Shown piece after piece: positions 15,447 through 25,888 of a DNA stretch of 64,000 nt; the stretch's first letter is position 1; the number at the start of each line of letters is the position of its first letter. Both the position numbers and the translations under genes were made by a program. The stretch comes from Streptosporangium becharense. Lineage in GTDB: Bacteria; Actinomycetota; Actinomycetes; Streptosporangiales; Streptosporangiaceae. Location of the stretch: NCBI RefSeq assembly GCF_014204985.1, contig NZ_JACHMP010000001.1:4898001-4962000 (forward strand). The letters are read 5' to 3'. The notes under the pieces are model-generated. The model saw only the letters and a program-made list of their open reading frames with translations, did not search any database and had not been told where the DNA came from.

Positions 15447-18400
15447 CTAGCCGAAGACCTCGCTCAGGATCTGCTGCAGCTCGGCCTCGTGCGCGGCGTG
15501 CGAACCGGTCGCCGGCGACGAGTTGGCCTTGCGGGAGACCCGGCGGATCGGACGGCCGCCGAACACGTTCGGGTTCTCCGCCATCTTCAGCGCCAGGAAC
15601 GGCCACGGGCCCATGTTGAGCGGCTCGTCCTGTGCCCAGACCAGCTCCACGTTCCCCGCGTAACGCTCCAGCTCGGTCGCCAGCGGGTTGCCCGGGAACG
15701 GGTAGAGCCGCTCCAGGCGGATGATCGCCGTGTCGTTGCGGCCCAGCCTGTCACGGGCCGCGGCCAGGTCGTAGTAGAGCTTTCCGGAGACCAGCACGAC
15801 CTTGCGGACGCCACCCGGGTCGACCGTCGTGTCACCCAGCACCGGCTGGAACGACCCCGAGGTGAAGTCGGAGACCGCCGAGACCGCCGCCTTGTGCCGC
15901 AGCAGCGACTTCGGCGTGAACACCACCAGCGGGCGGTGCCGGTTCGACAGGGTCTGCCAGCGCAACAGGTGGAAGTAGTTGGCCGGCAGGGTCGGCTGGG
16001 CCACCGTCATGTTGTCCTGCGCGCACAGCTGCAGGAAACGCTCGATGCGGGCCGAGGAGTGGTCGGGCCCCTGACCCTCGTAGCCGTGCGGCAGCAGCAG
16101 GGTGACGCCGGAGCGCTGGCCCCACTTCTGCTCGCCCGAGGCGATGTACTCGTCGATCACGGTCTGGGCACCGTCGACGAAGTCGCCGAACTGCGCCTCC
16201 CAGCAGACCAGGGCCTCGGGACGCTCGACGCTGTAGCCGTACTCGAAGCCGAGCGCGGCGTACTCGCTCAGCAGGGAGTCGTAGACGTAGAACTTCGTGG
16301 TGCCCTGGTTGAACGTCTTGAGCGGGGTGTGCTCCTCACCGGTGACCCGGTCGACCAGCACGGCGTGGCGCTGGGTGAACGTGCCGCGCCGGGAGTCCTG
16401 GCCCACGAGACGGACCGGGTGGCCGTCGATCAGCAGCGAGCCGAAGGCGAGGGTCTCGCCCATGCCCCAGTCGATGCGGTCCTCGGTGACCATCTGCCCG
16501 CGGCGCTGCAACACCGGCAGCAGACGCGGATGGACGGTGAAGCCCTCGGGCATGTTGAGCTGGGTGTCGACGATCCGCTTGACGGTCTCCTCGGAGATCG
16601 CGGTCTCGACGTCCTCGTGCGACCAGGGCACGGTCTCCATGTCGACCGGGCGGGAGAACTCTCCGTGCCCCTTGACCGCGGCCCGGGTCTCGGCGAAGGC
16701 GTTCTCCAGCTTGGCCTGGTAGTCGCGGAGCGCGCTCTCGGCCTCCTCCACCGTGATGTCGCCCCGGCCGATCAGCGCCTCGGTGTAGAGCTTCCGGGTG
16801 GAGCGCTTGGCGTCGATCAGGTCGTACATCAGCGGCTGGGTGAAGCCCGGGTTGTCGGACTCGTTGTGACCCCGGCGCCGGTAGCAGATCAGGTCGATCA
16901 CGACGTCCTTGCGGAACGCCTGGCGGTACTCGAAGGCCAGGCGGCCGACCCGGGCCACCGCCTCGGGGTCGTCGCCGTTCACGTGGAAGATCGGCGCCTG
17001 GATCATCCGGGCCACGTCGGTGGCGTACACGCTGGAGCGCGAGCTGGCCGGGCTGGTGGTGAAGCCGACCTGGTTGTTGACCACGATGTGCACGGTGCCG
17101 CCGGTGCGGTAGCCGCGCAGCTGCGACAGGTTGAGGGTCTCGGCCACCACGCCCTGGCCGGCGAAGGCGGCGTCGCCGTGGACGAGCAGCGGCAGGACGC
17201 TGAAGCCCTCCTCGCCGCGCTCCAGGAGGTCCTGCTTGGCGCGGACCACACCCTCCAGGACCGGGTCGACCGTCTCCAGGTGGGAGGGGTTGGCCACGAC
17301 CGAGGTCTTCAGCTTGGAGCCGTCGGGCGAGACGAAGTCACCGGTGGCGCCCAGGTGGTACTTCACGTCGCCGGAGCCGTGGGCACTGCGCGGGTCGATG
17401 TTGCCCTCGAACTCGCCGAAGATCTGCCCGTACGACTTGCCGACGATGTTGGCCAGCACGTTCAGCCGGCCGCGGTGGGCCATGCCGATCACGGCCTCGT
17501 CGAGCTGCTCCTGCGCCGCGGCCGACAGCACCGAGTCGAGCAGCGGGATCAGCGACTCGCCGCCCTCCAGCGAGAAACGCTTCTGGCCGACGAACTTGGT
17601 CTGCAGGAACGTCTCGAACGCCTCGGCGGTGTTCAGCCGCTCCAGGATGCGCAGCTGCTCGGTGCGGTCGGGCTTGGCGTGCGGGCGCTCGACGCGCGCC
17701 TGGATCCAGGCCCGCTCCTCCGGGTTCTGGATGTGCATGTACTCCACGCCGATGGTGCGGCAGTAGGAGTCGCGCAGCACGCCGAGGATCTCGCGCAGCT
17801 TCATCAGGGGACGGCCGCCGAACCCGCCGGTGGCGAACTCGCGCTCCAGGTCCCACAGGGTCAGGCCGTGCGACTTGATGTCGAGGTCGGGGTGCTTGCG
17901 CTGCTTGTACTCCAGCGGGTCGGTGTCGGCCATCAGGTGGCCCCGGACCCGGAAGGCGTGGATCAGCTCGAGGACCCGGGCCGACTTGGCCACGTCGTCG
18001 TCGTGCGTGGTCGAGATGTCCTGGACCCAGCGGATCGGCTCGTAGGGGATCCGGAGGGACTCGAAGACCTCGTCGTAGAAGCCCTCCTCGCCCAGCAGGA
18101 GCCGGTGGACCTGGCGCAGGAAGTCGCCCGACTGGGCCCCCTGGATGATCCGGTGGTCGTAGGTGCTGGTGAGCGTCATGACCTTGCTCACCGCCAGGCG
18201 GGAGAGGGTCTCGGGGGACGCCCCCTGGTACTCCGCGGGGTACTCCATCGCGCCGACGCCGATGATCGTGCCCTGGCCCGGCATCAGGCGCGGCACCGAG
18301 TGCACGGTGCCGATGGTGCCCGGGTTGGTGAGCGAGATCGTGGTGCCGGAGAAGTCGTCGACGCCGAGCTTGCCCGCCCTGGCCTTGCGCACCACGTCCT

Positions 18401-19148
18401 CGTAGGCGACCCAGAACTGGCGGAAGTCCATCCGCTCGGTCGCCTTGATCGACGGCACCAGGAGCTGGCGGGTGCCGTCGCTCTTGGCGACGTCGATGGC
18501 CAGACCCAGGTTGACGTGCTCGGGCTTGACCAGCACCGGCTTGCCGTCGACCTCGGTGTAGGAGTGGTTCATCTCGGGCAGGACCTTGAGGGCCTTGACC
18601 ACCGCGTAGCCGATGAGATGCGTGAACGACACCTTGCCGCCGCGACCGCGCGACAGGTGGTTGTTGATCACGATGCGGTTGTCGATCAGCAGCTTGGCCG
18701 GCACCGCGCGGACACTCGTCGCCGTCGGTACGACGAGACTGGCCTCCATGTTGGCGGCGGTCCTGGCGGCCGCGCCCCGGAGTCGGATCTCCTCGGCGCC
18801 GGTGGCGGTGGGCAACTGCGTCTCCTGCTTGGGTCTGTCAGCCGGGGCGGCCGCGGCCGCCGGAGTCTTGCCGGCCGCGGGCTTCGCCGCAGGCTCGGCC
18901 TTGGTCGGGGTCTTGCCTGCCGGAGCCGTGGCCGGTGCGGTTGTCGGAGGAGTGGACGCGGCGGTCGCCGCGCCCTGGGTCGCGGCTTTGCCGGACCCGG
19001 AATCAGGGCTGTAGTCAGCGAAGAAGTTCCACCAGGCGCGGTCTACGGACTCGGGATCCTGGAGGTACTTCTGGTACAGCTCGTCGACCAGCCATTCGTT
19101 CTGACCAAAGGCTGCCAGCGGGTTTGTCCGCGACGACTCAGACGACAC
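15447..19148 (-). CDS. kgd: Multifunctional 2-oxoglutarate decarboxylase/dehydrogenase E1-E2 fusion
   Basis: About 1233 residues (GTG 19148, giving [19 protein letters not shown]; an in-frame TTG at 19202 would add 18). Order of parts: N-terminal segment with [27 protein letters not shown]; Ala/Pro/Lys-rich linker; E2-type acyltransferase domain with [12 protein letters not shown]; then the ThDP-dependent E1 region with [37 protein letters not shown] and [10 protein letters not shown]. This is the actinobacterial Kgd/OdhA-type protein, which acts in the TCA cycle on 2-oxoglutarate with dihydrolipoyl succinyltransferase/E3 partners encoded elsewhere. No lipoyl domain is present, as usual for the fusion. 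A monocistronic terminator follows it. Confidence 0.97.
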   Translation of the reverse strand: MSSESSRTNPLAAFGQNEWLVDELYQKYLQDPESVDRAWWNFFADYSPDSGSGKAATQGAATAASTPPTTAPATAPAGKTPTKAEPAAKPAAGKTPAAAAAPADRPKQETQLPTATGAEEIRLRGAAARTAANMEASLVVPTATSVRAVPAKLLIDNRIVINNHLSRGRGGKVSFTHLIGYAVVKALKVLPEMNHSYTEVDGKPVLVKPEHVNLGLAIDVAKSDGTRQLLVPSIKATERMDFRQFWVAYEDVVRKARAGKLGVDDFSGTTISLTNPGTIGTVHSVPRLMPGQGTIIGVGAMEYPAEYQGASPETLSRLAVSKVMTLTSTYDHRIIQGAQSGDFLRQVHRLLLGEEGFYDEVFESLRIPYEPIRWVQDISTTHDDDVAKSARVLELIHAFRVRGHLMADTDPLEYKQRKHPDLDIKSHGLTLWDLEREFATGGFGGRPLMKLREILGVLRDSYCRTIGVEYMHIQNPEERAWIQARVERPHAKPDRTEQLRILERLNTAEAFETFLQTKFVGQKRFSLEGGESLIPLLDSVLSAAAQEQLDEAVIGMAHRGRLNVLANIVGKSYGQIFGEFEGNIDPRSAHGSGDVKYHLGATGDFVSPDGSKLKTSVVANPSHLETVDPVLEGVVRAKQDLLERGEEGFSVLPLLVHGDAAFAGQGVVAETLNLSQLRGYRTGGTVHIVVNNQVGFTTSPASSRSSVYATDVARMIQAPIFHVNGDDPEAVARVGRLAFEYRQAFRKDVVIDLICYRRRGHNESDNPGFTQPLMYDLIDAKRSTRKLYTEALIGRGDITVEEAESALRDYQAKLENAFAETRAAVKGHGEFSRPVDMETVPWSHEDVETAISEETVKRIVDTQLNMPEGFTVHPRLLPVLQRRGQMVTEDRIDWGMGETLAFGSLLIDGHPVRLVGQDSRRGTFTQRHAVLVDRVTGEEHTPLKTFNQGTTKFYVYDSLLSEYAALGFEYGYSVERPEALVCWEAQFGDFVDGAQTVIDEYIASGEQKWGQRSGVTLLLPHGYEGQGPDHSSARIERFLQLCAQDNMTVAQPTLPANYFHLLRWQTLSNRHRPLVVFTPKSLLRHKAAVSAVSDFTSGSFQPVLGDTTVDPGGVRKVVLVSGKLYYDLAAARDRLGRNDTAIIRLERLYPFPGNPLATELERYAGNVELVWAQDEPLNMGPWPFLALKMAENPNVFGGRPIRRVSRKANSSPATGSHAAHEAELQQILSEVFG

Positions 19149-19339
19149 GGCGGAAATCGCCCTCTTCCGCAGATCGGCGTTGATGATAGAGAACCTGTCC
19201 AAGGCTACTCGCCTCGGCCCGGACCTGCGCCCTTCTGGCCTCAGCTTCCCTCGTCGATCCTCTCAGGACAGCTTAAAACGGTCGGCGCCGGGGACCGGCT
19301 CAACCGTTCCGTTCCTGTTCAGGACCTTCCGCGGATCGA

Positions 19340-20005
19340 TCAGGCCGGTTCGACCAGCCGATATTCAACTCGTATCTTCCGGGTGACATCTTCGAGAAGA
19401 GCCGCCAGATCGTCCCCCGCCGCCCGCAGCTCCGCCAGGGACATCGGTTCGAGACGCTCCAGCAGGAACAGCGCGTCGACGGTCTCCTCGGTGATCCGGG
19501 TGCGCACGCACTGACGCCAGTTCCACCGCCGGCAGGTGACGCCCCTGTCGTCGCGCCACACGACCTCGCCGGCCTCCGGGTGGTCGATCGCCGGCTCGCC
19601 CTTCTCCACGACCTCGAACGGCTCGTCCCCGCTCGCGCGGACCAGCCGGGCCGTGCCCTCGTAGCGGGCCAGGTCCTCTCCGCCGATCGGCAGGCCGTGC
19701 CGGACGCTGACCGCGTTGTAGGCGTCGACCACCAGGTTGATCTCGGGCAGTGGCATCCGCCGGACGAGCGCGTCCACCGACGGCCGGGTGCGCTGCGGCT
19801 TCGCGCCGAACGCCCGGTACGCCTCCCGCCACGCCTCGACCTTCGGGTCGTCGGCCGCCACGGCCTTCTCCGCCGCCTCGGCCAGCCAGGCCCGCGACCT
19901 GTCGTCGGTCGGCCCGTTGCGCAGCCCGTGCACCGTCATGGCCAGCACGGCGAAGTCGGGCCGCAGGGCACTGACGGCGGGGTCCACCCGGATGTCGTCG
20001 ATCAC
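19340..20005 (-). CDS. B3/4 domain protein (PheRS beta-like tRNA-binding fold)
   Basis: 221 residues from GTG 20005 (an in-frame ATG at 20038 is possible). The core matches the B3/B4 domain also found in the beta subunit of phenylalanyl-tRNA synthetase: KPQRTRPSVDALVRRM, PEINLVVDAYNAVSVRHGLPIGGEDL, AGEVVWRDD. Free-standing B3/4 proteins are thought to act in amino-acid or tRNA editing, but no activity is established for this branch. A TACACT hexamer ends seven bases before the GTG, so the gene may be transcribed leaderless. Nothing in the neighbours helps. Confidence 0.8.
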   Translation of the reverse strand: MIDDIRVDPAVSALRPDFAVLAMTVHGLRNGPTDDRSRAWLAEAAEKAVAADDPKVEAWREAYRAFGAKPQRTRPSVDALVRRMPLPEINLVVDAYNAVSVRHGLPIGGEDLARYEGTARLVRASGDEPFEVVEKGEPAIDHPEAGEVVWRDDRGVTCRRWNWRQCVRTRITEETVDALFLLERLEPMSLAELRAAGDDLAALLEDVTRKIRVEYRLVEPA

Positions 20006-20200
20006 GGCCCCAAGTGTAGGCCGCGGGCGGACGCTCATCCGGACCGGCGTTCGCCCGGAGAGCGGAGCAAACGGCGGAGCGGACCCCGTCCCGGCGGAAC
20101 TCCACGCCCCGGCCCGCCGCAGCGGTCTCGTCGGAAGGCGTGAAGCGCGGGACGGGAGGTACCGAGGGGCGACCGCAGGAGGGCGGCCGCCCGGTCGGGG

Positions 20201-22894
20201 TCAGCGGCAGAGGGTGCCGTTGAGGAGGAAGCGTTCCGGGCGGGGGGCGGGGCCCGGGACGCCGGCGCCGAGGAAGCCGAAGGTGACGGAACCACCGGGT
20301 TCGATGGTCCTGTTCCAGCCGAGGTTCTTCGCGATGACCGTCGCGCCGTCCTGGGAGAGGCCGGCGTTCCAGTGCCCGCGGACGGTCTGACCGCCGGGGA
20401 AGGACCAGGCCAGGGACCAGCCCTCGACGGGCTCGCTGCCCGTGTTGGTGATGGTGACCTGGGCGTTGAACCCGTCCGGCCACCGGCCGTGGGTGGTGTA
20501 GACGACCTTGCAGGCGCCCGGAGCGGCGGAGGTCGCGAGGTAGGAGGCGACCCAGGCCAGCGGGGCGTTCCAGTTGATGGTCAGCTCGTTGGTGGACCAG
20601 GATTCGATGTCGTCGATGTAACAGAACTGGGGTGCGCAGCCGCGGAGCTTGGCCTGGGCCAGCGGGTCCTGGAGGCTGGAGTTCGGGCCGCCGGCGAGGG
20701 TGCCGCGCGGCGGGTTGGGCAGGGACGGGTCGAGCTGGCGGGCGTACCAGCGGCTGTGCTGGTTCCTGGAGGCGACCTCGCCGTAGCCGGTCACGTACGA
20801 CAGGTTGAGGGCGTTGCGGCCGAAGACGTAGTCGAGTCCCTCAAGCACCCCGTCGCGATACTTCGCCTCGCCGCTGATGTCGTGCGCGACGGCCATCACG
20901 ACCATGTTGTTGAGCACCAGGTGGTTGGAGCCCCAGTCGTAGTCCGGCGGGTTGTAGGGCAGGCCGTACGGGTGGGCCCGCTGCACCGCGAGGTACCTGT
21001 CGGCACCCTGGAGCACCGACTGCCGCACCCTCGCCCGGTCGGGGAGGTCGTTGGGCACCGCCGCCAGTTGCAGGCGGCCGAGCGGAGCGGTGTTGCCCCA
21101 GTCGAAGCCGCGCTCGCGCCAGATGTCCGCGGTGTGGTGCGGGGAGGCGAGTACGAAGTCCCGGAACTCCTTCTCGCCGGTGGTGATGTAGAGCTCGGCG
21201 GCGGCCCAGTAGAACTCGTCGCTCACGTCGCCGTCGCTGTAGGCGCCGCCGCCCACCCCGTCGGCGGGGTCGGCGTACCGCGCCGGGTCGGCCTTGGCCG
21301 CGGCCCACGCCTTCCTGGCGGCGGTGAGGTTGCGCGCGGCGAACGCGGCGTCGTACGGGGCGAACAGCCGGGCGGCCTGGGCGGCGGTGGCGGCCAGGTT
21401 GAGCGTGGCGGCGGTGGAGACCGGATGCAGCTCGCGTGGCTGCGGGTCGAGGTGCGGCAGGAGCGGCAGACCGGTCCACGCGGCATCGTGGATCTTGTGG
21501 TGGGCCATGCCCCGGTGCGGCTTGTCGTCCGGGACCTGCATGCTGAGCAGGAACTCCTGCTCCCAGCGGGCCTCGTCCAGGATGTCGGGCACCCCGTTGC
21601 CGCTCTCCGGGATGTCGAGGTCGCCGTCCCGGTGGATCCCGTCGGCTCTGGCGCGTTCGTGGGCGGACATCAGCTGGTGGACGGAGATGCCCCCGTTGAC
21701 GACGTACTTACCGTGGTCGCCCGCGTCGTACCAGCCGCCGCGGACGTCCAGCGTGTAGTCGCACACGCCGGCCTGGCAGGGCACCGAGACGTCACCCCGG
21801 TTGGGGGCGACACCGGAGTGACCGGCGGGCCTGCCGTAGCCGGGGCGGAGGCCGTCGAGGATCTCGATGCCGCTGCGCTGGGTGTAGTAGAACTTCAGCG
21901 CGTCGGCACCGAGGTCGCGGTAGACGCCGGCACCGATGTCGAACGGGCGGCTGGTCTCGCCGTCGGCCTCCAGCGTGTAGCCGGTGCCCGGTGCGGTGAC
22001 CGAGCCGAAGTCGACGGTGTGCACGTTCTGGCCGGAGCTGCCGTCGACCCCGCGCGGGACGGTCTCGCCCTCGGCGACGACCTCGCCGCCGCGCCTCAGC
22101 TTCCAGCTGACCGGTTCCGTCCCCTTCGTGACCAGGGTGGCCCTCTTCGGGCCGGAGGGCAGGTAGCCGACCATGTTCACCCGGACGCGGGGCCCTGTGT
22201 CGGGCTTGTAGACGTCCGGCTCGGCACCGCCTTTCAGGGAGACGTCGTCCACGCAGAACCTCCACGGGGTGGCGCTGCCCCCGAGCTGGAACGCGACCTG
22301 CGCGCCCGGCAGGTCCACGGGCGAGGTGAAGGTGTAGGCGTAGGTGTTGCCGGACACGCTCAGTTCGGGGCCGGCGGACAGGTACTGGGTGTACGGATCG
22401 ACCGGAAGCTGGACGAGCGCCTTCACCACGCGGCCCGGCGTCGCGGTACCGAAGAAGGAGAAGGCGTACGTCTCGTCCTTGACCAGGGGGATGTCGTTCT
22501 GGCCGATGATGACGTCCCACGGGTTGACGGTGCCGCCGGGGACGTCGGCGCACAGCCGCCCGTCCTCGACCTCCGGTGTGGTGTTGCCGGTGCTCCACCA
22601 GGGGGCGGTACCGGTGTCGAAGGTGCCGTTGACGATCTGTTCGGGCCCCTCGCCCGCACCGGCGGCACGCGGCGGGGGCGGGTTCTTCGCGGCGGCCGGT
22701 GGTGATGAGGGCGGGTTCTTCGCGGAGGCCGGAGGCGTCGGGGCCGGGGCCGTCAGAGTGACGGGGGAGGTGGCCGGTCCCGCCGGGACGGTGGTGTGGG
22801 AGAGCGGGACCGCCAGGGCGGTGGCGGGGGACGGGGTCAGGGGCACCAGGGCGGCGGCCGTGGCGAGGGCGAGCCAGGCGGGTGATCTGGTCAC
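20201..22894 (-). CDS. Secreted modular GH9 cellulase (CBM4/9 - Ig - GH9 - CBM2)
   Basis: 897 residues from GTG 22894 (GAAGGA five bases upstream). Order of parts: signal peptide of about 28 residues; Pro/Ala linker; CBM4/9-like domain ([13 protein letters not shown] to FCVDDVSL, about 85-225); CelD-type Ig domain (RVNMVGYLP, about 235-325); GH9 catalytic domain with [10 protein letters not shown] (Asp pair, about residue 390) and [13 protein letters not shown] (proton-donor Glu, about 770); C-terminal CBM2 ([11 protein letters not shown] to LNGTLCR). This architecture is known from processive endocellulases and cellobiohydrolases acting on crystalline cellulose. Two CelR/CebR-like palindromes lie 40-70 bases upstream of the start. 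Confidence 0.94.
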   Translation of the reverse strand: MTRSPAWLALATAAALVPLTPSPATALAVPLSHTTVPAGPATSPVTLTAPAPTPPASAKNPPSSPPAAAKNPPPPRAAGAGEGPEQIVNGTFDTGTAPWWSTGNTTPEVEDGRLCADVPGGTVNPWDVIIGQNDIPLVKDETYAFSFFGTATPGRVVKALVQLPVDPYTQYLSAGPELSVSGNTYAYTFTSPVDLPGAQVAFQLGGSATPWRFCVDDVSLKGGAEPDVYKPDTGPRVRVNMVGYLPSGPKRATLVTKGTEPVSWKLRRGGEVVAEGETVPRGVDGSSGQNVHTVDFGSVTAPGTGYTLEADGETSRPFDIGAGVYRDLGADALKFYYTQRSGIEILDGLRPGYGRPAGHSGVAPNRGDVSVPCQAGVCDYTLDVRGGWYDAGDHGKYVVNGGISVHQLMSAHERARADGIHRDGDLDIPESGNGVPDILDEARWEQEFLLSMQVPDDKPHRGMAHHKIHDAAWTGLPLLPHLDPQPRELHPVSTAATLNLAATAAQAARLFAPYDAAFAARNLTAARKAWAAAKADPARYADPADGVGGGAYSDGDVSDEFYWAAAELYITTGEKEFRDFVLASPHHTADIWRERGFDWGNTAPLGRLQLAAVPNDLPDRARVRQSVLQGADRYLAVQRAHPYGLPYNPPDYDWGSNHLVLNNMVVMAVAHDISGEAKYRDGVLEGLDYVFGRNALNLSYVTGYGEVASRNQHSRWYARQLDPSLPNPPRGTLAGGPNSSLQDPLAQAKLRGCAPQFCYIDDIESWSTNELTINWNAPLAWVASYLATSAAPGACKVVYTTHGRWPDGFNAQVTITNTGSEPVEGWSLAWSFPGGQTVRGHWNAGLSQDGATVIAKNLGWNRTIEPGGSVTFGFLGAGVPGPAPRPERFLLNGTLCR

Positions 22895-22932
22895 GGGGGT
22901 CCTTCGGGCGAGGAGGGATCCGTCCGGGCCGG

Positions 22933-22946
22933 CGGGAGCGCTCCAC
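22933..22946. promoter_or_regulatory. CelR/CebR-like operator, proximal
   Basis: CGGGAGCGCTCCAC matches 11 of the 14 positions of the TGGGAGCGCTCCCA site bound by the LacI-family cellulose/cellobiose repressors CelR and CebR. It is placed just upstream of the GH9 start. Confidence 0.6.
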
Positions 22947-22950
22947 CGGG

Positions 22951-22964
22951 TGGGAGCACTCCCG
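22951..22964. promoter_or_regulatory. CelR/CebR-like operator, distal
   Basis: TGGGAGCACTCCCG differs from TGGGAGCGCTCCCA at two positions. Its centre lies 18 bases from that of the proximal copy. Cellobiose-induced expression of the GH9 gene is the expected consequence. Confidence 0.7.
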
Positions 22965-23079
22965 GATCGGGGTGCGCCGATGGTTCCAGCGCTCTCCGCC
23001 GACCGTCAATCGGCTCGCCCCGTGCCCGCCCGCTGACCGGGTGAACGACCGGTTCGCCGGATGAAACTTTCAGCGGCCG

Positions 23080-23973
23080 TCAGGCGGAGGTCCAGTCGAC
23101 CTCCGGCCCGCGCGGCACGATCCCGCTCGGGTTGAGGTTCGTCTGCGTCATGAAGTAGTGCCGTTTGATCTGGTCGAAGTCGGTCGTGTCACGGAAGGCG
23201 GGGATGGCGTACAGCTCGCGCGCGTAGGCCCACAGCGCCGGGTAGTCGACCAGCCGCCGGACCGAGCACTTGAAGTGCGAGTGGTAGACCGCGTCGAACC
23301 GGGCGAGGGTCGGGTAGAGCCGCACGTCGCTCTCGGTGAGCTCGTCGCCGTGCAGGCGGCGCCGGTGCGACAGCCGCTCCTCCAGCATGTCGAGCGTGGC
23401 GAACACCTTGGTGACCGCCTCGTCGTACGCCTCCTGCGATCGGGCGAACCCGGCCTGGTAGACGCCGTTGTTGAGGCCGTCGAAGATCACCTCGTTCAGC
23501 GCGTCGATCTCCGCGCGCAGCGCCTCGGGGTAGAGGTCCGGCGCGTGCTCGGCGTGCCAGGGGGCGAACGCGGTCTCCAAGGTGAGGGTGATCTGCGGGT
23601 AGTCGTTGGTGACGAGCCGTCCTGCCACGCTGTCCCACACGCAGGGCACCGTGTAGCGGCCCCGGTAGTCGGGGTCGGTGGCGAGGTAGAGCTCGGAGAG
23701 GTACTCCACACCGGTCGCCGGGTCGCCGCCCGGGATTCGCCAGCCCTTCTCGTCCCTGATCGGGTCGACGATCGTCACCCCGATCACGTCCCGCAGGCCC
23801 AGCAACTCGCGCACGATGAGCGAGCGGTGTGCCCACGGGCAGGCGTAGGAGGCGTATATCCGGTAGCGGCCGGGCTCCGGCGGGTGCGCGCCTCCGGCCT
23901 CGATCAACGTCGTGAACCGGTTCGGCTGCCTGACGAAGCGGCCGTCGGCCGCGGTCTCCTTTTCCAGCTTCAT
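23080..23973 (-). CDS. Glutathione S-transferase omega-like (hydroquinone reductase-type) protein
   Basis: 297 residues from ATG 23973. Thioredoxin-like N-terminal domain with the redox motif [10 protein letters not shown] (about residue 48), followed by the helical GST C-terminal domain ([24 protein letters not shown]). This is the ECM4/YqjG group, which reduces S-glutathionyl-hydroquinones. Actinobacteria usually make mycothiol, so the natural thiol is uncertain. The promoter region holds two tandem 20-bp repeats right before the start codon and a perfect palindrome, which suggests a dedicated repressor. Divergent to the flavin reductase gene. Confidence 0.87.
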   Translation of the reverse strand: MKLEKETAADGRFVRQPNRFTTLIEAGGAHPPEPGRYRIYASYACPWAHRSLIVRELLGLRDVIGVTIVDPIRDEKGWRIPGGDPATGVEYLSELYLATDPDYRGRYTVPCVWDSVAGRLVTNDYPQITLTLETAFAPWHAEHAPDLYPEALRAEIDALNEVIFDGLNNGVYQAGFARSQEAYDEAVTKVFATLDMLEERLSHRRRLHGDELTESDVRLYPTLARFDAVYHSHFKCSVRRLVDYPALWAYARELYAIPAFRDTTDFDQIKRHYFMTQTNLNPSGIVPRGPEVDWTSA

Positions 23974-23974
23974 G

Positions 23975-24014
23975 CTTCCGAAGGTACGGGAAACCTTCCG
24001 AAGGTACGGGAAAC
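23975..24014. repeat. Perfect 20-bp tandem repeat upstream of the GST-like gene
   Basis: CTTCCGAAGGTACGGGAAAC occurs twice without a gap (23975-23994, 23995-24014), abutting the start codon. It may be a duplicated operator or a slip-strand duplication in the leader. Confidence 0.8.
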
Positions 24015-24017
24015 CGT

Positions 24018-24034
24018 ATAGAACATTATTCTAT
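24018..24034. promoter_or_regulatory. Palindrome ATAGAA-N5-TTCTAT
   Basis: Perfect six-base arms. It lies directly upstream of the tandem repeat, in the divergent spacer, where the minus-strand -10 (TTCTATACGG) would fall. MarR- or TetR-like operator; inferred. Confidence 0.5.
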
Positions 24035-24220
24035 GCGGGTGGTGGTCGCGGGCGGTGGAGGGCGGTGTGGCGTTCGAGGGAGGTGTCCCGGCATGAGATC
24101 GGGAAGAGATGATGTTGTGAATCGGTTGCGCCGTACAAGCGCTGTTTTGTGGCTCCGAGGAGGAAAAGTGACCAAGGGTAGCGACTTGGTCGTATCCCAC
24201 GAGTCCCCGGGCGAGGAGTC

Positions 24221-24727
24221 ATGACCGAGACCTTGCCCGACCGAGCGGTCGACGCCGACACCTTCCGCAGGGCACTGGCCGTGCACGCGGCCGGGGTCGT
24301 CGTCGTCACCGCGCAGGTCGGGGGCGTCCCGGCCGGTCTGACGGCCACCTCGTTCTCGTCGGTCAGCCTCACCCCGCCGCTGGTCTCCTTCTACGTGAAC
24401 CAGTCGTCGACCACGTGGCCCAGGCTCCGCCAGGCCGGCCACTTCGCGGTGAACATCCTGGCCAGCGACCAGGCCGATGTGGCCGCCCGTTTCGCGGGGA
24501 AGGGGGTCGACCGCTTCGCGGCCCCCACCTCCTGGCGTCCCGGACCGCAGGGCGTCCCCCTGCTGGGCGGCGTCTCCGCCCATCTGGTCTGCGCTCCGCA
24601 CTCCACCGTCGACATCGGCGACCACATCCTGGTCGTCGGTCTCGTCACGGAGACCGCCCTCGCCCCGGAAGGACGCCCGCTGCTTTACCACCGTGGTCGT
24701 TTCGGGGGTTTCATCCCGCACCCCTGA
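24221..24727 (+). CDS. Flavin reductase-like (split-barrel FMN-binding) protein
   Basis: 168 residues from ATG 24221, two bases after GAGGAG. The sequence carries the flavin reductase signatures (FRRALAVHAAGVVVVTA, GLTATSFSSVSLTPPLVSFYVNQSSTTW, HFAVNILA, GDHILVVGLV, PLLYHRGRFGGF). Such proteins supply reduced flavin to a two-component monooxygenase or act on small flavin substrates. No oxygenase partner is next to it, although a P450 and other redox genes lie further along the window. It is about 35 bases from the convergent lipoprotein gene. Confidence 0.87.
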   Translation: MTETLPDRAVDADTFRRALAVHAAGVVVVTAQVGGVPAGLTATSFSSVSLTPPLVSFYVNQSSTTWPRLRQAGHFAVNILASDQADVAARFAGKGVDRFAAPTSWRPGPQGVPLLGGVSAHLVCAPHSTVDIGDHILVVGLVTETALAPEGRPLLYHRGRFGGFIPHP

Positions 24728-24762
24728 TTCCGGGTGCACGCGCGCCGCCCGGGGCGTCCGGA

Positions 24763-25602
24763 TCAGCGGCGCCTGGACTTCCCCGGCCCGGACGAGCAGC
24801 CGACGCCGCACCGTGGCCTACCGCCGGTACCGGACGAGCCGGATGATCCCGAAGAACCAGGCGAATCTGACGAGTCATGCTGATCGGTGTCGTCCACGGT
24901 GGAGTCGTCGTCCGCGGTGTTCGCGGGCTCCTCCGCATCTTCCATGGCGGCCTGTTCTTCGGCGTGGTCGACCGTCGCGGTCTCGCCGGTCCCTCCTTTC
25001 TTGACGGCGCGGTGCATCGGCTGCCCGGGGGTGAAGAACGAGCCCCTCTCGGCCTTCCGCCCCACCGCTGGGGCGACGCGGCTCAACCGGATGTAGTACC
25101 AGCGGACACCTCGTTCGTTCTTCTCGCATCTCCCGTCCGGTACGCGGACACGGTCGCCACGCCGTACGCAGATCTCGAAGCGGTCCCCGCCGTCGGGGAG
25201 GAAGACGGCGGTTCCCCTGCCGCCCGCCGGGCGTACCCGGACGCGCCGTCCCCCCGGCATGCCGGACGAGCCGCCGCCGGCCCGTTCCCCGACGGCTGGG
25301 GCACGCCTCAGGTGGGGGATGTAGTACCAGATGTGGCCGTGTTCCAGGTCGTCGCACCGCTGGTCCTCGACGCGGATCGGCGGCTCCCGCCGGACACAGA
25401 TCTCCATGAAGACCTTTTCCGCCTTTTCGGCTGCCTTTTCGGTTGTTTTCGGTATAGCAGTAACCGAGGGGGGATGCGCGGGCGAAGAGGTGATGCCGGG
25501 GGTGTGCGATGACGACGTCATGTCCCGGGTGGCCGACGTGCAGCCTCCGGTGGTCATCGCCACGACCAGGAACAGGGTGAAAGCGCGCGGTGTGGACGTC
25601 AA
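24763..25602 (-). CDS. Putative lipoprotein with a duplicated Cys-pair motif
   Basis: 279 residues from TTG 25602 (weak GGGGAG nearby). A signal sequence ends in a lipobox-like TTGGC (Cys at about 21). After a Ser/Thr/Pro stretch the unit EICVRR...RC(D/E)...WYYI..L.R.APAVG occurs twice (about residues 67-112 and 143-186), with Gly/Arg-rich linkers. The C-terminal tail is acidic, then Ser/Gly-rich, with two more Cys. No family was recognised. A surface-anchored protein with two small disulfide-bonded domains is the most that can be said. Confidence 0.65.
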   Translation of the reverse strand: MTSTPRAFTLFLVVAMTTGGCTSATRDMTSSSHTPGITSSPAHPPSVTAIPKTTEKAAEKAEKVFMEICVRREPPIRVEDQRCDDLEHGHIWYYIPHLRRAPAVGERAGGGSSGMPGGRRVRVRPAGGRGTAVFLPDGGDRFEICVRRGDRVRVPDGRCEKNERGVRWYYIRLSRVAPAVGRKAERGSFFTPGQPMHRAVKKGGTGETATVDHAEEQAAMEDAEEPANTADDDSTVDDTDQHDSSDSPGSSGSSGSSGTGGRPRCGVGCSSGPGKSRRR

Positions 25603-25888
25603 AGCTCCCCATAAGTGATCGGTGTTCCACGGTGAAGGGGGAAACGCCCGGGGTGTTCACTGAGTTCCGAAACCTTGACATTTTGTGAAATGGCAGGGAA
25701 AGGGATTGGAACCCAATCGATGGTGTTTTATTCGCTATATCGTGATGTGTCGTTCGGCCGGGATGGGCTGGGGTGCGTGTCCGGGGTGCGGGGACCGTGC
25801 GTCCGGAGGCAGGTCATGTGCCCGGGGTGGGCGGGGCGTCCTTCCGGCGCCCGGGGCGTGACGAGCCGCCACCCCGGATGGGCGGCCC

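Noticed and set aside
15057..19514. Very long plus-strand open frame of nearly 1500 codons opposite kgd
   Set aside because: It is the antisense image of kgd produced by high third-position G+C. Its translation is Val/Leu/Asp/Gly/Arg-rich without any domain, while the minus strand encodes a clear E1-E2 protein.
24033..24224. 63-codon frame ending in an ATGA overlap with the flavin reductase
   Set aside because: Starts inside the promoter palindrome region, Arg/Gly-rich, no ribosome site. The overlap is probably chance.
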